DNA of 13,867 nt from CAZRDB01 sp964598695 (GTDB lineage: Bacteria > Armatimonadota > Zipacnadia > UBA1398): NCBI GenBank assembly GCA_964598695.1, contig CAZRDB010000138.1:1-13867 (forward strand), read 5' to 3'. Below are positions 7,752-13,867 of this stretch, one piece after another. The position numbers and the translations under genes were made by a program. The notes under the pieces are model-generated. The model saw only the letters and a list, made by a program, of their open reading frames with translations, searched no databases and was not told the origin of the DNA. Each line of letters opens with the position of its first letter. Position 1 is the first letter of the stretch.

Positions 7752-8804
7752 ATGCGCATTCGGCCCCTGCACCTGCTCCTGGTCGGGCTGCCGGCCGCGC
7801 TGGCGCTCCGTCTGACCGGCGGCCCGCCGGTCGCTATCTTCGTGCTGTCGTGCGTCGGAATCGTCCCCCTCGCTGGACTGATGGGCGAGGCGACCGAGGA
7901 ACTGGCCAAACACCTGGGCCAGCGGATCGGCGGCCTGCTGAACGCCACCTTCGGCAACGCGACCGAGCTGATCATCGCCGGCTTCGCGCTCGCCAACGGC
8001 TACACGGAGGTCGTGAAGGCCTCGCTCACCGGCAGCATCATCGGCAACCTGCTCCTCGTGCTCGGGCTGGCGATGCTCTGCGGCGGCTGGAACCGCGTCA
8101 AGCAGGAGTTCAACCGCGACAACGCGGGCGTCAACGCCTCGATGATGGTGCTCGCGATCGGTTCACTGATCATCCCGGCGATCTTCGGCCAGGCCCACGG
8201 CGGCATGGCCGAGGCAGCGCTCGAGTCGCTCACCGTAGTGCTGGCCATCGTGCTGGTGGCGACCTACGTGCTCGGCCTGGTCTTCATGCTCCGCACCCAC
8301 CGCGTGCTGTTCGCCGAGGCCGAGCCCGATGAGATGCCGTGCTGGTCGAAGGCGCGCGGGATCACCGTTCTCGCCCTCTCGACGGTCGGCGTGGCGGCGC
8401 TCAGCGAGACGCTCGTGGGAGCGATGGAGTCGGCCACCGAGTCGCTCGGGCTCTCGACCCTGTTCGTCGGCGTCATCGTGATCCCGGTGATCGGCAACGC
8501 CGCCGAGCACGCGGCCGCCGTGACCTCCGCGATCCGCAACAAGATGGACATCTCGCTCAGCATCGCAATGGGCTCGAGCACCCAGGTCGCGCTGTTCGTG
8601 GCGCCGGTGCTGGTCTTCCTCGGCCTCGCGATCGGCCACCCGCTCGTCTTCGTCTTCGAGGTGCCCGAGTTGGTCGCGGTCGGCCTATCGGTTACTATCG
8701 TCAACCTCCTCGTGCTCGACGGACAGACCCACTGGTTCGAGGGCGCGGGGCTGCTCGCGATGTACCTGCTCCTGGGAGCGGGCTTCTACTTCGTGCCGGG
8801 GTAG
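7752..8804 (+). CDS. cax: Calcium/proton antiporter, CaCA superfamily (Cax/ChaA type)
   Basis: This 350-residue inner-membrane exchanger moves Ca2+ (or a related cation) out of the cytoplasm in exchange for protons. The two inverted alpha repeats are clear: GNATELIIAGFAL at 68-80, with Glu72, and GNAAEHAAAVTSA at 248-260, with Glu252; these two glutamates bind the cation. About ten to eleven hydrophobic helices are present, with an acidic cytoplasmic stretch in the middle (AEAEPDEMPCW, 188-198), as is common in Cax proteins that link two five-helix halves. Length is typical of bacterial Cax. The ATG at 7752 abuts the TAG of the FHA protein upstream, and holB begins 5 nt after its stop, so it lies inside the operon. 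A link between FHA signalling and cation efflux is suggested by position only. Confidence 0.95.
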   Translation: MRIRPLHLLLVGLPAALALRLTGGPPVAIFVLSCVGIVPLAGLMGEATEELAKHLGQRIGGLLNATFGNATELIIAGFALANGYTEVVKASLTGSIIGNLLLVLGLAMLCGGWNRVKQEFNRDNAGVNASMMVLAIGSLIIPAIFGQAHGGMAEAALESLTVVLAIVLVATYVLGLVFMLRTHRVLFAEAEPDEMPCWSKARGITVLALSTVGVAALSETLVGAMESATESLGLSTLFVGVIVIPVIGNAAEHAAAVTSAIRNKMDISLSIAMGSSTQVALFVAPVLVFLGLAIGHPLVFVFEVPELVAVGLSVTIVNLLVLDGQTHWFEGAGLLAMYLLLGAGFYFVPG

Positions 8805-8809
8805 CGTGC

Positions 8810-9951
8810 ATGGCTGCATCAGGACCGATCCTCTCAGGCTTCGAGTGCCAACCGCGCGCCGCGGCCGTCGTCGCACAGGCGGTCGCCGGCGGGCGCGTGG
8901 GCCATGCCTACCTGCTGGTCGGANNNNNNNNNNCCCGGGATCGGCAAGCTCCGCGCCGCTCTCGCGCTGGGGCGGCTGGCCGCCTGCCACGAGCCGTCCC
9001 GCACCGACGGGCTGCCCGAGCCCTGTGGCCGATGCCCCTCCTGCCGCCTCCCCTTCGAGCCCGACCGCCACCACGACCTGATCGTCGTCGACCCGGCGGT
9101 CAAGGAGCTGTGGGCGCCGGCCGAGGGATCCGGCGCCGGGCGCGAGGTCAAGCTGATCGACCGGCTGCGTGAGGCGCAGTCGCTGCTGGCCCTCGACCCC
9201 ATCGCCGGCAGGCGCCGCACGCTGATCCTGCCCCGAATCGACTCGCTCCAGCCCGTACAGCTCAGTGTGCTGCTCAAGACCATCGAGGAGCCCCCGCCCA
9301 GCGAGATCGGAAGAGCACACGTCTGAACTCCAGTCNNNNNNNNNNCTGGTCCTGACCGCGGCCAACCCCTCAGCCGTCCTGCCGACGATCCTCTCCCGGT
9401 GCCAGATGATCGAGCTGAAGCCGGTCGCGCCGGAGGCGATCCTCGCGTACCTGGGCCGTGCCGACGACCGCGCACGGACCGCGGCCCAGCTCTCCGCCGG
9501 GCGGCCGGAGGTCGCGCGGCAGCTTGTCGACAGCCCGCGGTTCGACGAGTTGATCGACGGGCTACGGCGACTCGCCGCGCTGGCGCTCAGTCCCGACGCG
9601 CTCGACGCGCTGAAGGCGGCCGAGACCTGCCGGTCGCTGTGCTTGTTGTGGTACGAGGTCGTCCAGGTCGATCCCACGGCGGGCGAGCCCTCCGAGGAGG
9701 AGCGGGTCCGGCGCTCGCTGGAGGCCGTCCTGTTCCCCGTGGAGGCGCTCGTACGGGACCGCTGGGCGCGCGAGACGGGCGCCGAGGCCGAGGAGCTGGC
9801 CCCAGCCTGGCTGCTCAGCGAGGCGGGCCCCGCCGCAGGTCGGCCCCTCGAGCAGATCCGCCGGCTTGCCCACGCGAAGAGGGCGATCGGACAGAACGCG
9901 AACAGCCGCCTGGCGCTCGAGGCGCTCTTCCTCGGGCTCTCCCGGGCCTGA
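8810..9951 (+). CDS. holB: DNA polymerase III delta-prime subunit (clamp-loader AAA+ protein), broken by assembly artefacts
   Basis: Three collinear pieces in three frames together make one delta-prime protein. Piece 1 (8810-8923) ends in HAYLLVG, the strand before the P-loop. Piece 2 (8934-9303) starts PGIGKLRAA, then has a four-cysteine zinc module (ACHE, PCGRCPSC), a degenerate Walker B region (TLILPRIDSL) and LLKTIEEPPP. Piece 3 (9346-9951) starts LVLTAANPS, has the SRC motif (ILSRC) and the helical C-terminal collar domain to the TGA. The P-loop reads GKL rather than GK[T/S], and Walker B lacks the acidic pair, as expected for delta-prime, which need not hydrolyse ATP, unlike DnaX. The breaks coincide with a 10-N gap and with an adapter plus 10 N, so they are errors, not mutations. 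The ATG lies 5 nt after the cax stop. Confidence 0.88.
8924..8933. other. Assembly gap of 10 N in the holB P-loop
   Basis: The frame before (codon phase of 8810) and after (CCC at 8934) agree only if the true gap is a multiple of three. The P-loop spacing GxxxxGK is restored by exactly one extra codon between LLVG and PGIGK, so about 3 nt are missing. Confidence 0.9.
9304..9335. other. Illumina TruSeq adapter left in the assembly
   Basis: The 32 bases beginning agatcggaagagc and ending gaactccagtc match the standard TruSeq read-1 adapter as I know it, and run directly into 10 N. Its translations give the familiar contaminant peptides RSEEHTSELQ on the plus strand and DWSSDVCSSDL or GVQTCALPIS on the minus strand. 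It is AT-richer than the gene around it and interrupts holB with a false TGA. Confidence 0.98.
9336..9345. other. Assembly gap of 10 N after the adapter in holB
   Basis: The contig end on the left side of this gap is adapter, so the scaffold join hides a small real gap. Rejoining the holB frame needs 2+3k nt in place of bases 9304-9345; family spacing between EEPPP and the next strand favours about 5 nt. Confidence 0.9.
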
Positions 9952-10033
9952 ACAGCAGGGAAAGAGTCATCCCGCAGGTCTCCCCAAGCGTCTCACGATG
10001 CAGGGGTGAGGACGAGCAAAGGACAGTACAACC

Positions 10034-11563
10034 ATGCGGAGAGCAGCGCGTCCGACCGGTCTTCTCGTTGCGGCCGTAGCACTCCTGGCCCTGTGCCCGC
10101 TCCACGACGCCCTCGCGGCCCCCTTCGGCGTGAGCGTCGATCCGGCCGTTGCCGGCGTCTCGGTCCGGCTTGTCGCCGCCGCCGATCCGATGGAGGTCGC
10201 GGTCAGCCGCGTCGCTCAGAGCGCCGGATCCTCGGTCGTCACCGTGCAGTCATTGGTGCGCCGGCCGCTCTTCAGCAAGAGCCTCGAGGGCCTACTGCGG
10301 ATCAAGGACCTGCAGGACAAGGGCGAGCTGCCGCTGGAGACGCCAACCGACCCGACGTCGGCGCTGCCGGACGGAGACCGCAGCGCGTGGATGCTGACCG
10401 TCGGCACCGGCTTCGTCGTCGACCGCGAGGGCTGGGTGCTGACCTGTGCCGCGCTGGTCGAGCAGGGCGCGCGGACCGAGGTCGTCGGCTCCGACGGCCG
10501 CTCGATCGCCGTGCAGGCCATCTACTACGATCGGATCACACAGGTCGCGGCCCTGCGGGTCGACCCGACCGAGCTGGACGCCCGCCCCCTGAACATCCGC
10601 AACGCGCAGGAGCCGAGGCTGGGACGCTGGGTCGTCCAGGTCGGTCCGGGCGCGTCGCCCGACTCCGACCCCTTCGTCAGCCTCGGGATCGTCGGTGGTC
10701 TTGCCCTCCCCGTCTCCCCGAGCGCCATCGGCGGGGCGGCGCCGGTCCGCAACGCGCTGTGGGTCAACGCGGTCTCGATCCCCGATGGCGCGGGCGCGCC
10801 GGTGGTCGCCCTCGACGGGACCTTCGTCGGCCTCTCGCTCCCCGGCAAAGACGCGCTCACGCCCATGCCCGGGCTGGGCGTGGTCCCGGCGAGCCTGGTC
10901 CTACCCGTCTTCGACCAACTCCGCGCGGGCGGCGCCGTGCGGCGCGCCTGGCTCGGCGTGGGCCTGCTCGACGTGCCCGTCGAGGTCAGCGCCGATCGCG
11001 GCGCCTACCTGAGCTTCATCCGCGAGGACGGCCCCGCCGCAGCCGCGGGACTCAAGCCGGGCGATGTCATCGTCGGCTGCACGCCGGTCGCCGCGGGCGC
11101 CGAGCGCAAGGTCATCCGCAGCGGCTCCGACCTCGTTGCCGCGATCGAGTGGCTCGAGCCGGGCTCGCAGGTGGAGTTCGAGGCCGTCCGCGGCCCGGAG
11201 CGCCTGACCGTGCGGGTCGAGCTGGGCCTGTTCCCGGACGAGTCGATCGCCGAGGCCCCGCCCTCGGAGCCCACGGAGCTGCTGGGCGCGACCTACCGCG
11301 GCGCCACGGAGGAGGAGCGTGCGGCTCTCGGGGTCGCCTCGGGAGTCGTCCTGGAGTCGGTTGCCGCCGGCGGCTTCTGCTCGGCGATGGGCCTCGAGCC
11401 GGGCGACGTGCTCGTCCAGGCCAACGGCGTGCCGATCACCGACAACGCCGCGCTGGATGCGGTGCTGAGCGCGGTCGGCAGCGGCGGGCAGCTCCTGCTG
11501 GATGTCCGACGCAAGGACAAGGATGGCCGGATCGTGGCGTACCTGGTCGGCGCCCGCCTGTAG
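10034..11563 (+). CDS. Exported HtrA/DegP-like pseudoprotease with two PDZ domains
   Basis: The product has 509 residues. A signal peptide (1-29, cut near ALAA) leads into a trypsin-like domain (about 50-295) and two PDZ domains (about 305-400 and 417-507, each with a GLxPGDV core). The HtrA framework is clear: GTGFVVDREGWVLT, GRWVVQVG, and LDGTFVGL after the active-site loop. All three catalytic positions are changed: TNNHVV reads TCAALV (Ala140 for His), TDLAVL reads TQVAAL (Gln170 for Asp), and GNSGGP reads DGAGAP (Ala253 for Ser). It should not cut proteins; a chaperone, scaffold or substrate-sensing role in the cell envelope is the natural inference. The reading frame is intact and framework residues are kept, so it is not a decaying gene. 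AAGGA lies about 10 nt before the ATG. It starts 82 nt after holB and may have its own promoter, though none is recognisable. Confidence 0.9.
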   Translation: MRRAARPTGLLVAAVALLALCPLHDALAAPFGVSVDPAVAGVSVRLVAAADPMEVAVSRVAQSAGSSVVTVQSLVRRPLFSKSLEGLLRIKDLQDKGELPLETPTDPTSALPDGDRSAWMLTVGTGFVVDREGWVLTCAALVEQGARTEVVGSDGRSIAVQAIYYDRITQVAALRVDPTELDARPLNIRNAQEPRLGRWVVQVGPGASPDSDPFVSLGIVGGLALPVSPSAIGGAAPVRNALWVNAVSIPDGAGAPVVALDGTFVGLSLPGKDALTPMPGLGVVPASLVLPVFDQLRAGGAVRRAWLGVGLLDVPVEVSADRGAYLSFIREDGPAAAAGLKPGDVIVGCTPVAAGAERKVIRSGSDLVAAIEWLEPGSQVEFEAVRGPERLTVRVELGLFPDESIAEAPPSEPTELLGATYRGATEEERAALGVASGVVLESVAAGGFCSAMGLEPGDVLVQANGVPITDNAALDAVLSAVGSGGQLLLDVRRKDKDGRIVAYLVGARL

Positions 11564-11572
11564 GGCGGCTGG

Positions 11573-12172
11573 CTAGTACGTGCGCTTGCAGTTGACGATG
11601 ACCAGCTCGGCGGGCCCTCCGCCGAGCGCCTCGATCCGGTACGGGGTTGCGGCGTCCAGGTAGAACGTGTCGCCCGGCGCCAGGTCCAGCTCCTGCTGAT
11701 CCCAGCTTAGCCGCACCGCGCCGGCGAGGACGAGCCCGGCCGCCTCGTCGTGGTACTTGTGGAGTTTCGGCGTCGTCTCCGCGCCCTCCGCGAGCACCAG
11801 CCGGTGGAGCGCCATCTTGCGCGTCATCACGTCGCGGGTCAGCGTCTCCGTGACCACGCCGTCGTCCTCCACACGCGTCTGCTCCGCGGCGCGCACGATC
11901 GCGGCCGACTCGGCCCGGCTCTCGTCGAACAGCAGGCCGACCGGCACCTCGAGCGCCCGCGCGATGTCGACGAGGGTGGCGACCGACGGCATCGACTCGT
12001 TGCGCTCCACGCGTGAGAGGAACGCGCGCGAGCAGCCGGCCTTCTGTGCGACGGCCTCCATCGTCAACATGCGCCGCGCGCGCAGCCGGCGGATCTTGCT
12101 GCCGACGTTGATCCGCTCGGCCTCCAGCCTCTGACGGTCCTCCGGCGGGGTGGCGTCTTGCGGGTCAGCCAT
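11573..12172 (-). CDS. XRE-family transcription regulator with C-terminal cupin domain
   Basis: This 199-residue cytosolic DNA-binding protein has an XRE helix-turn-helix at about 25-82 (SKIRRLRARRMLTMEAVAQK, then the recognition helix in SRAFLSRVERNE, and PSVATLVDIARALEVPVGLLF). A flexible stretch leads to a single cupin_2 barrel at about 121-195. Cupin motif 1 keeps His138, His141 and Glu143 (KLHKYHDE); in motif 2 the usual His is Tyr178 (ATPYRI), so metal binding may be weakened. Members sense small molecules and often repress or activate neighbouring amine, amino-acid or stress genes; the effector here is unknown. The gene is convergent with the HtrA-like gene (9 nt between stops), so its targets are more likely upstream, on the divergent side, or itself. 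GAGAGG lies about 11 nt before the ATG. Confidence 0.93.
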   Translation of the reverse strand: MADPQDATPPEDRQRLEAERINVGSKIRRLRARRMLTMEAVAQKAGCSRAFLSRVERNESMPSVATLVDIARALEVPVGLLFDESRAESAAIVRAAEQTRVEDDGVVTETLTRDVMTRKMALHRLVLAEGAETTPKLHKYHDEAAGLVLAGAVRLSWDQQELDLAPGDTFYLDAATPYRIEALGGGPAELVIVNCKRTY

Positions 12173-12223
12173 CAGGCGTCAGCCCTCTCACGGCACGCTG
12201 GTGTCCCCTGGGTCCCGCCCGAG

Positions 12224-12252
12224 AGCGTACCCTGCCACTATGGACGCGTCAA
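12224..12252 (-). promoter_or_regulatory. Probable promoter of the XRE-cupin gene
   Basis: The minus strand has TTGACG (plus-strand 12247-12252), a 17-bp spacer and TACGCT (plus-strand 12224-12229), placed about 50 nt before the ATG. The -35 matches consensus at five of six positions, the -10 at three of six. No clear operator palindrome was found, so autoregulation remains only a guess. Confidence 0.4.
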
Positions 12253-12328
12253 CGGGCCGGAAGTCTCCAAAGGAGCGCCTTGCCCCCCGCCGAACCCTCC
12301 AGTGGGTGGGTGACGGGAGTGATGCGAG

Positions 12329-12532
12329 ATGTTGCACCGACACCCCGCGATTCGCGGTCTCTTCGTGGTGACGTGCATCGTCGTCGCGCTCGCATTCTCC
12401 GGGGAGCCACAACTCGCCACGGTCTTCGCCCTGGCACTCGCGGCGGCGGGTCTCGTAGCCGTCGTGGCATGGCTCGCGCGGAGGCTGCACCGCGTGGGGC
12501 CACCTCACCAGGGGACGACAGCGGGGCGGTAG
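12329..12532 (+). CDS. Small two-helix membrane protein, function unknown
   Basis: The product has 67 residues with two hydrophobic segments (about 9-25 and 28-50). The first follows a basic start (MLHRHPAIR) and the second is followed by RRLHR, an arrangement that places both ends in the cytoplasm. GGGAG lies about 9 nt before the ATG. It is divergent from the XRE-cupin gene and 209 nt upstream of ftsK on the same strand. I recognise no family. The clean two-helix pattern and Shine-Dalgarno favour a real gene, but at this size and GC content a chance frame cannot be excluded. Confidence 0.55.
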   Translation: MLHRHPAIRGLFVVTCIVVALAFSGEPQLATVFALALAAAGLVAVVAWLARRLHRVGPPHQGTTAGR

Positions 12533-12741
12533 CGGCGCGGGCGGAGCAGCGGGCGCGGCCCCGCACCCCTCTCGCGTGTGTGCTCCGTCGGCCAAAACCT
12601 GCACAGAACTCCACAGAATCGCCCTCGCACACTGAACCCCCGTGGGCTCTCGGCCGTTTGCATCTGGGGCGAACCCTTGTGGCCCGCGGTGCGTGTCTGC
12701 CCGTGGGGGTAGACGGCGACCTGTGCGAGGAGTGTTGTGGG

Positions 12742-13867
12742 ATGTCGAGCGGACGCTCGAGCGGCGCCAAGCGGAAGCGCAAGAGCCAGGCCGTCGTAAC
12801 GGACGACCAGAGGACCAGGCTGGAGATCGTCGGGATCCTCACGGCGACCGTCGGCGCGGTGACATTCGTCTCGATGGCGACGGGAGGCCGCGGCGTGGCC
12901 TCCGCCGTGCTGTGCGACCTCCTCACCGCCGCCTTCGGCCTCGGCGCCTGGGTGATCCCCGCCCTGCTCGTCGCCGGCGGGCTGTACCTGTGCTTCTCGA
13001 GCCGACCGCTCACGTTCAGCCTCCGCACGCTGCCGCTGCCGGGCCTGGTCCTGCTCTGCCTCGCCGCCGGTCAGATCGGCGCGCCGTCCGACGCCCCGTT
13101 CGATGAGGCCTACCTCGCCGCCCACGGCGGCTACGTCGGCGCGGTGCTGGGCTCCGCACTCGTCTCGCTCTTCGGTCCCACGGGCGCCGCTTTCATGCTC
13201 GGCGGCCTCGCGCTCGCGCTGCTCAGTCTGCTCGCGACCCGCCCGATGTCGGAGTACGCCGCCAGCGCCTACGACCGTGCCGGGGGCGCGGCCCGCCAGG
13301 TCCACTCCCGCTGGGCCGATGTCGCCGAGGACCGTCGGCGCCGCCGGATCGCTGCCCGCTCGGCCCGCAAGGCCCAGCCGAAGCCCTCGCCCCGCGAGAG
13401 CGCCCCGCGACGCCGCGTGAGCGCGCCCGAGGTGGCGCCCCCGCCCCCGGCGGAGCCTGCTCCCGTCGGCCAACCGCAGCTCGCGCTGTTCGAGGCCTCC
13501 GGGCAGCCCGTCCCGGCCGAAGCCGCCCACGAGGCCGCCGTCGAGGCGACCGCCGGGAGGCCGACCGTCCCGCCGTTCCTCCAGAAGGGCGTACGGGCGA
13601 TCACCGCGACGCCGGTTCCGGGCGAAGTCGTCCACCCGCTCACCCACGCCCCCGTCCCCGGCAAGCCCAGGGGCCCGTGGCAGTACCCGCCGCTCGACCT
13701 CCTCGACAGTCCGACTCAGGCCGACGTCCGCCGGCAGGAGAAGGAGACCGCCGAGAACATCCAGATCCTCGAGGACACCCTCGCGAGCTTCAAGATCGGC
13801 GCGAAGGTCGTCTCGATCGAGCGCGGCCCGGCGATCACCCGCTACGAGGTCGAGCCGGAGCCGGGGA
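12742..13867 (+). CDS. ftsK: DNA translocase FtsK/SpoIIIE, N-terminal part (cut by window edge)
   Basis: There are 375 codons from ATG 12742 to the window end with no stop. A basic N-terminus (AKRKRKSQ) leads into the four-helix FtsK membrane domain (about 30-170), which anchors the protein at the division septum. A linker of about 140 residues rich in Arg, Pro and Ala follows. From about residue 310 the motor alpha domain begins, with the typical WQYPPLDLLD and ILEDTLASFKIGAKVVSIER, then GPAITRYEVEPEPG at the edge. The Walker motifs and the gamma DNA-binding domain must lie beyond the window. FtsK is a hexameric ATPase that pumps chromosomal DNA through the septum and activates XerCD at dif. 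The ATG is chosen for GAGGAG (12727-12732) 9 nt upstream. The 209-nt upstream region, less GC-rich around 12594-12625, probably holds its promoter, though no convincing -35/-10 pair is visible. Confidence 0.95.
   Translation, partial: MSSGRSSGAKRKRKSQAVVTDDQRTRLEIVGILTATVGAVTFVSMATGGRGVASAVLCDLLTAAFGLGAWVIPALLVAGGLYLCFSSRPLTFSLRTLPLPGLVLLCLAAGQIGAPSDAPFDEAYLAAHGGYVGAVLGSALVSLFGPTGAAFMLGGLALALLSLLATRPMSEYAASAYDRAGGAARQVHSRWADVAEDRRRRRIAARSARKAQPKPSPRESAPRRRVSAPEVAPPPPAEPAPVGQPQLALFEASGQPVPAEAAHEAAVEATAGRPTVPPFLQKGVRAITATPVPGEVVHPLTHAPVPGKPRGPWQYPPLDLLDSPTQADVRRQEKETAENIQILEDTLASFKIGAKVVSIERGPAITRYEVEPEPG

Noticed and set aside
8685..9677. 330-codon minus-strand frame over holB
   Set aside because: Antisense shadow that runs through both N gaps and the adapter; it contains the contaminant peptide DWSSDVCSSDL.
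8810..9951. holB considered as a genuine frameshifted pseudogene or a dnaX gene
   Set aside because: Both frame changes fall exactly at N gaps or adapter. GKL in the P-loop and the missing Walker B acids fit delta-prime better than DnaX.
11551..11567. Short inverted repeat cgccc/gggcg at the HtrA-like gene stop as a bidirectional terminator
   Set aside because: Only a 5-bp stem with a 7-base loop and no U tract on either strand; too weak in 70% GC DNA.
12637..12709. Imperfect inverted repeat (cccccgtgggc and gcccgtggggg) upstream of ftsK
   Set aside because: The arms are 51 nt apart with two central mismatches; chance is likely at this GC content.

Overview
The window is about 70% GC bacterial DNA with densely packed housekeeping genes. 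It comes from a draft, probably metagenomic, scaffold: it has three N gaps (100, 10 and 10 bases), and an uncorrected Illumina adapter sits beside one of them. The S4-type pseudouridine synthase, class II aldolase, Cax antiporter, clamp-loader delta-prime subunit and FtsK mark it as bacterial. The phylum cannot be fixed from these genes. FHA proteins with zinc ribbons and membrane segments are common in high-GC, poorly cultured lineages, but that is only a hint. There is no sign of phage, IS element, CRISPR, tRNA or rRNA.

Left part, minus strand (1-4034). From the right: a secreted protein with two discoidin-like domains joined by an 18-nt tandem-repeat Pro/Thr linker that the assembler could not close; a hairpin terminator; a TTGACA promoter; class II fructose-bisphosphate aldolase (fba); a second hairpin terminator; and an RluB-type 23S rRNA pseudouridine synthase with a long charged C-terminal tail that runs off the left edge.

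Middle part, plus strand (4262-9951). This looks like one tightly packed operon. It holds a histidine phosphatase; a membrane protein with zinc ribbon and FHA domain (4-bp overlap with the phosphatase); a second membrane protein with two degenerate FHA modules; a Cax-type Ca2+/H+ antiporter (starts on the base after the previous stop); and holB, the delta-prime clamp-loader subunit. The holB gene is broken only by assembly faults: a 10-N gap inside its P-loop, and an adapter plus 10 N after the EEPPP motif. Frame and family spacing predict that only about 3 nt and 5 nt of real sequence are missing there.

Right part (10034-13867). An exported HtrA/DegP-like protein with two PDZ domains has all three catalytic residues replaced (His to Ala, Asp to Gln, Ser to Ala), so it should be a pseudoprotease. 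It is convergent, 9 nt apart, with an XRE-cupin regulator on the minus strand. Divergent from that regulator are a small two-helix membrane protein and then ftsK, cut by the right edge after the start of its motor alpha domain.

The most interesting biology is the dead HtrA and the two membrane FHA proteins, whose three FHA modules each lack different phosphothreonine-pocket residues and which sit in an operon with a cation antiporter. The most important practical point is the adapter, which creates false peptides on both strands.
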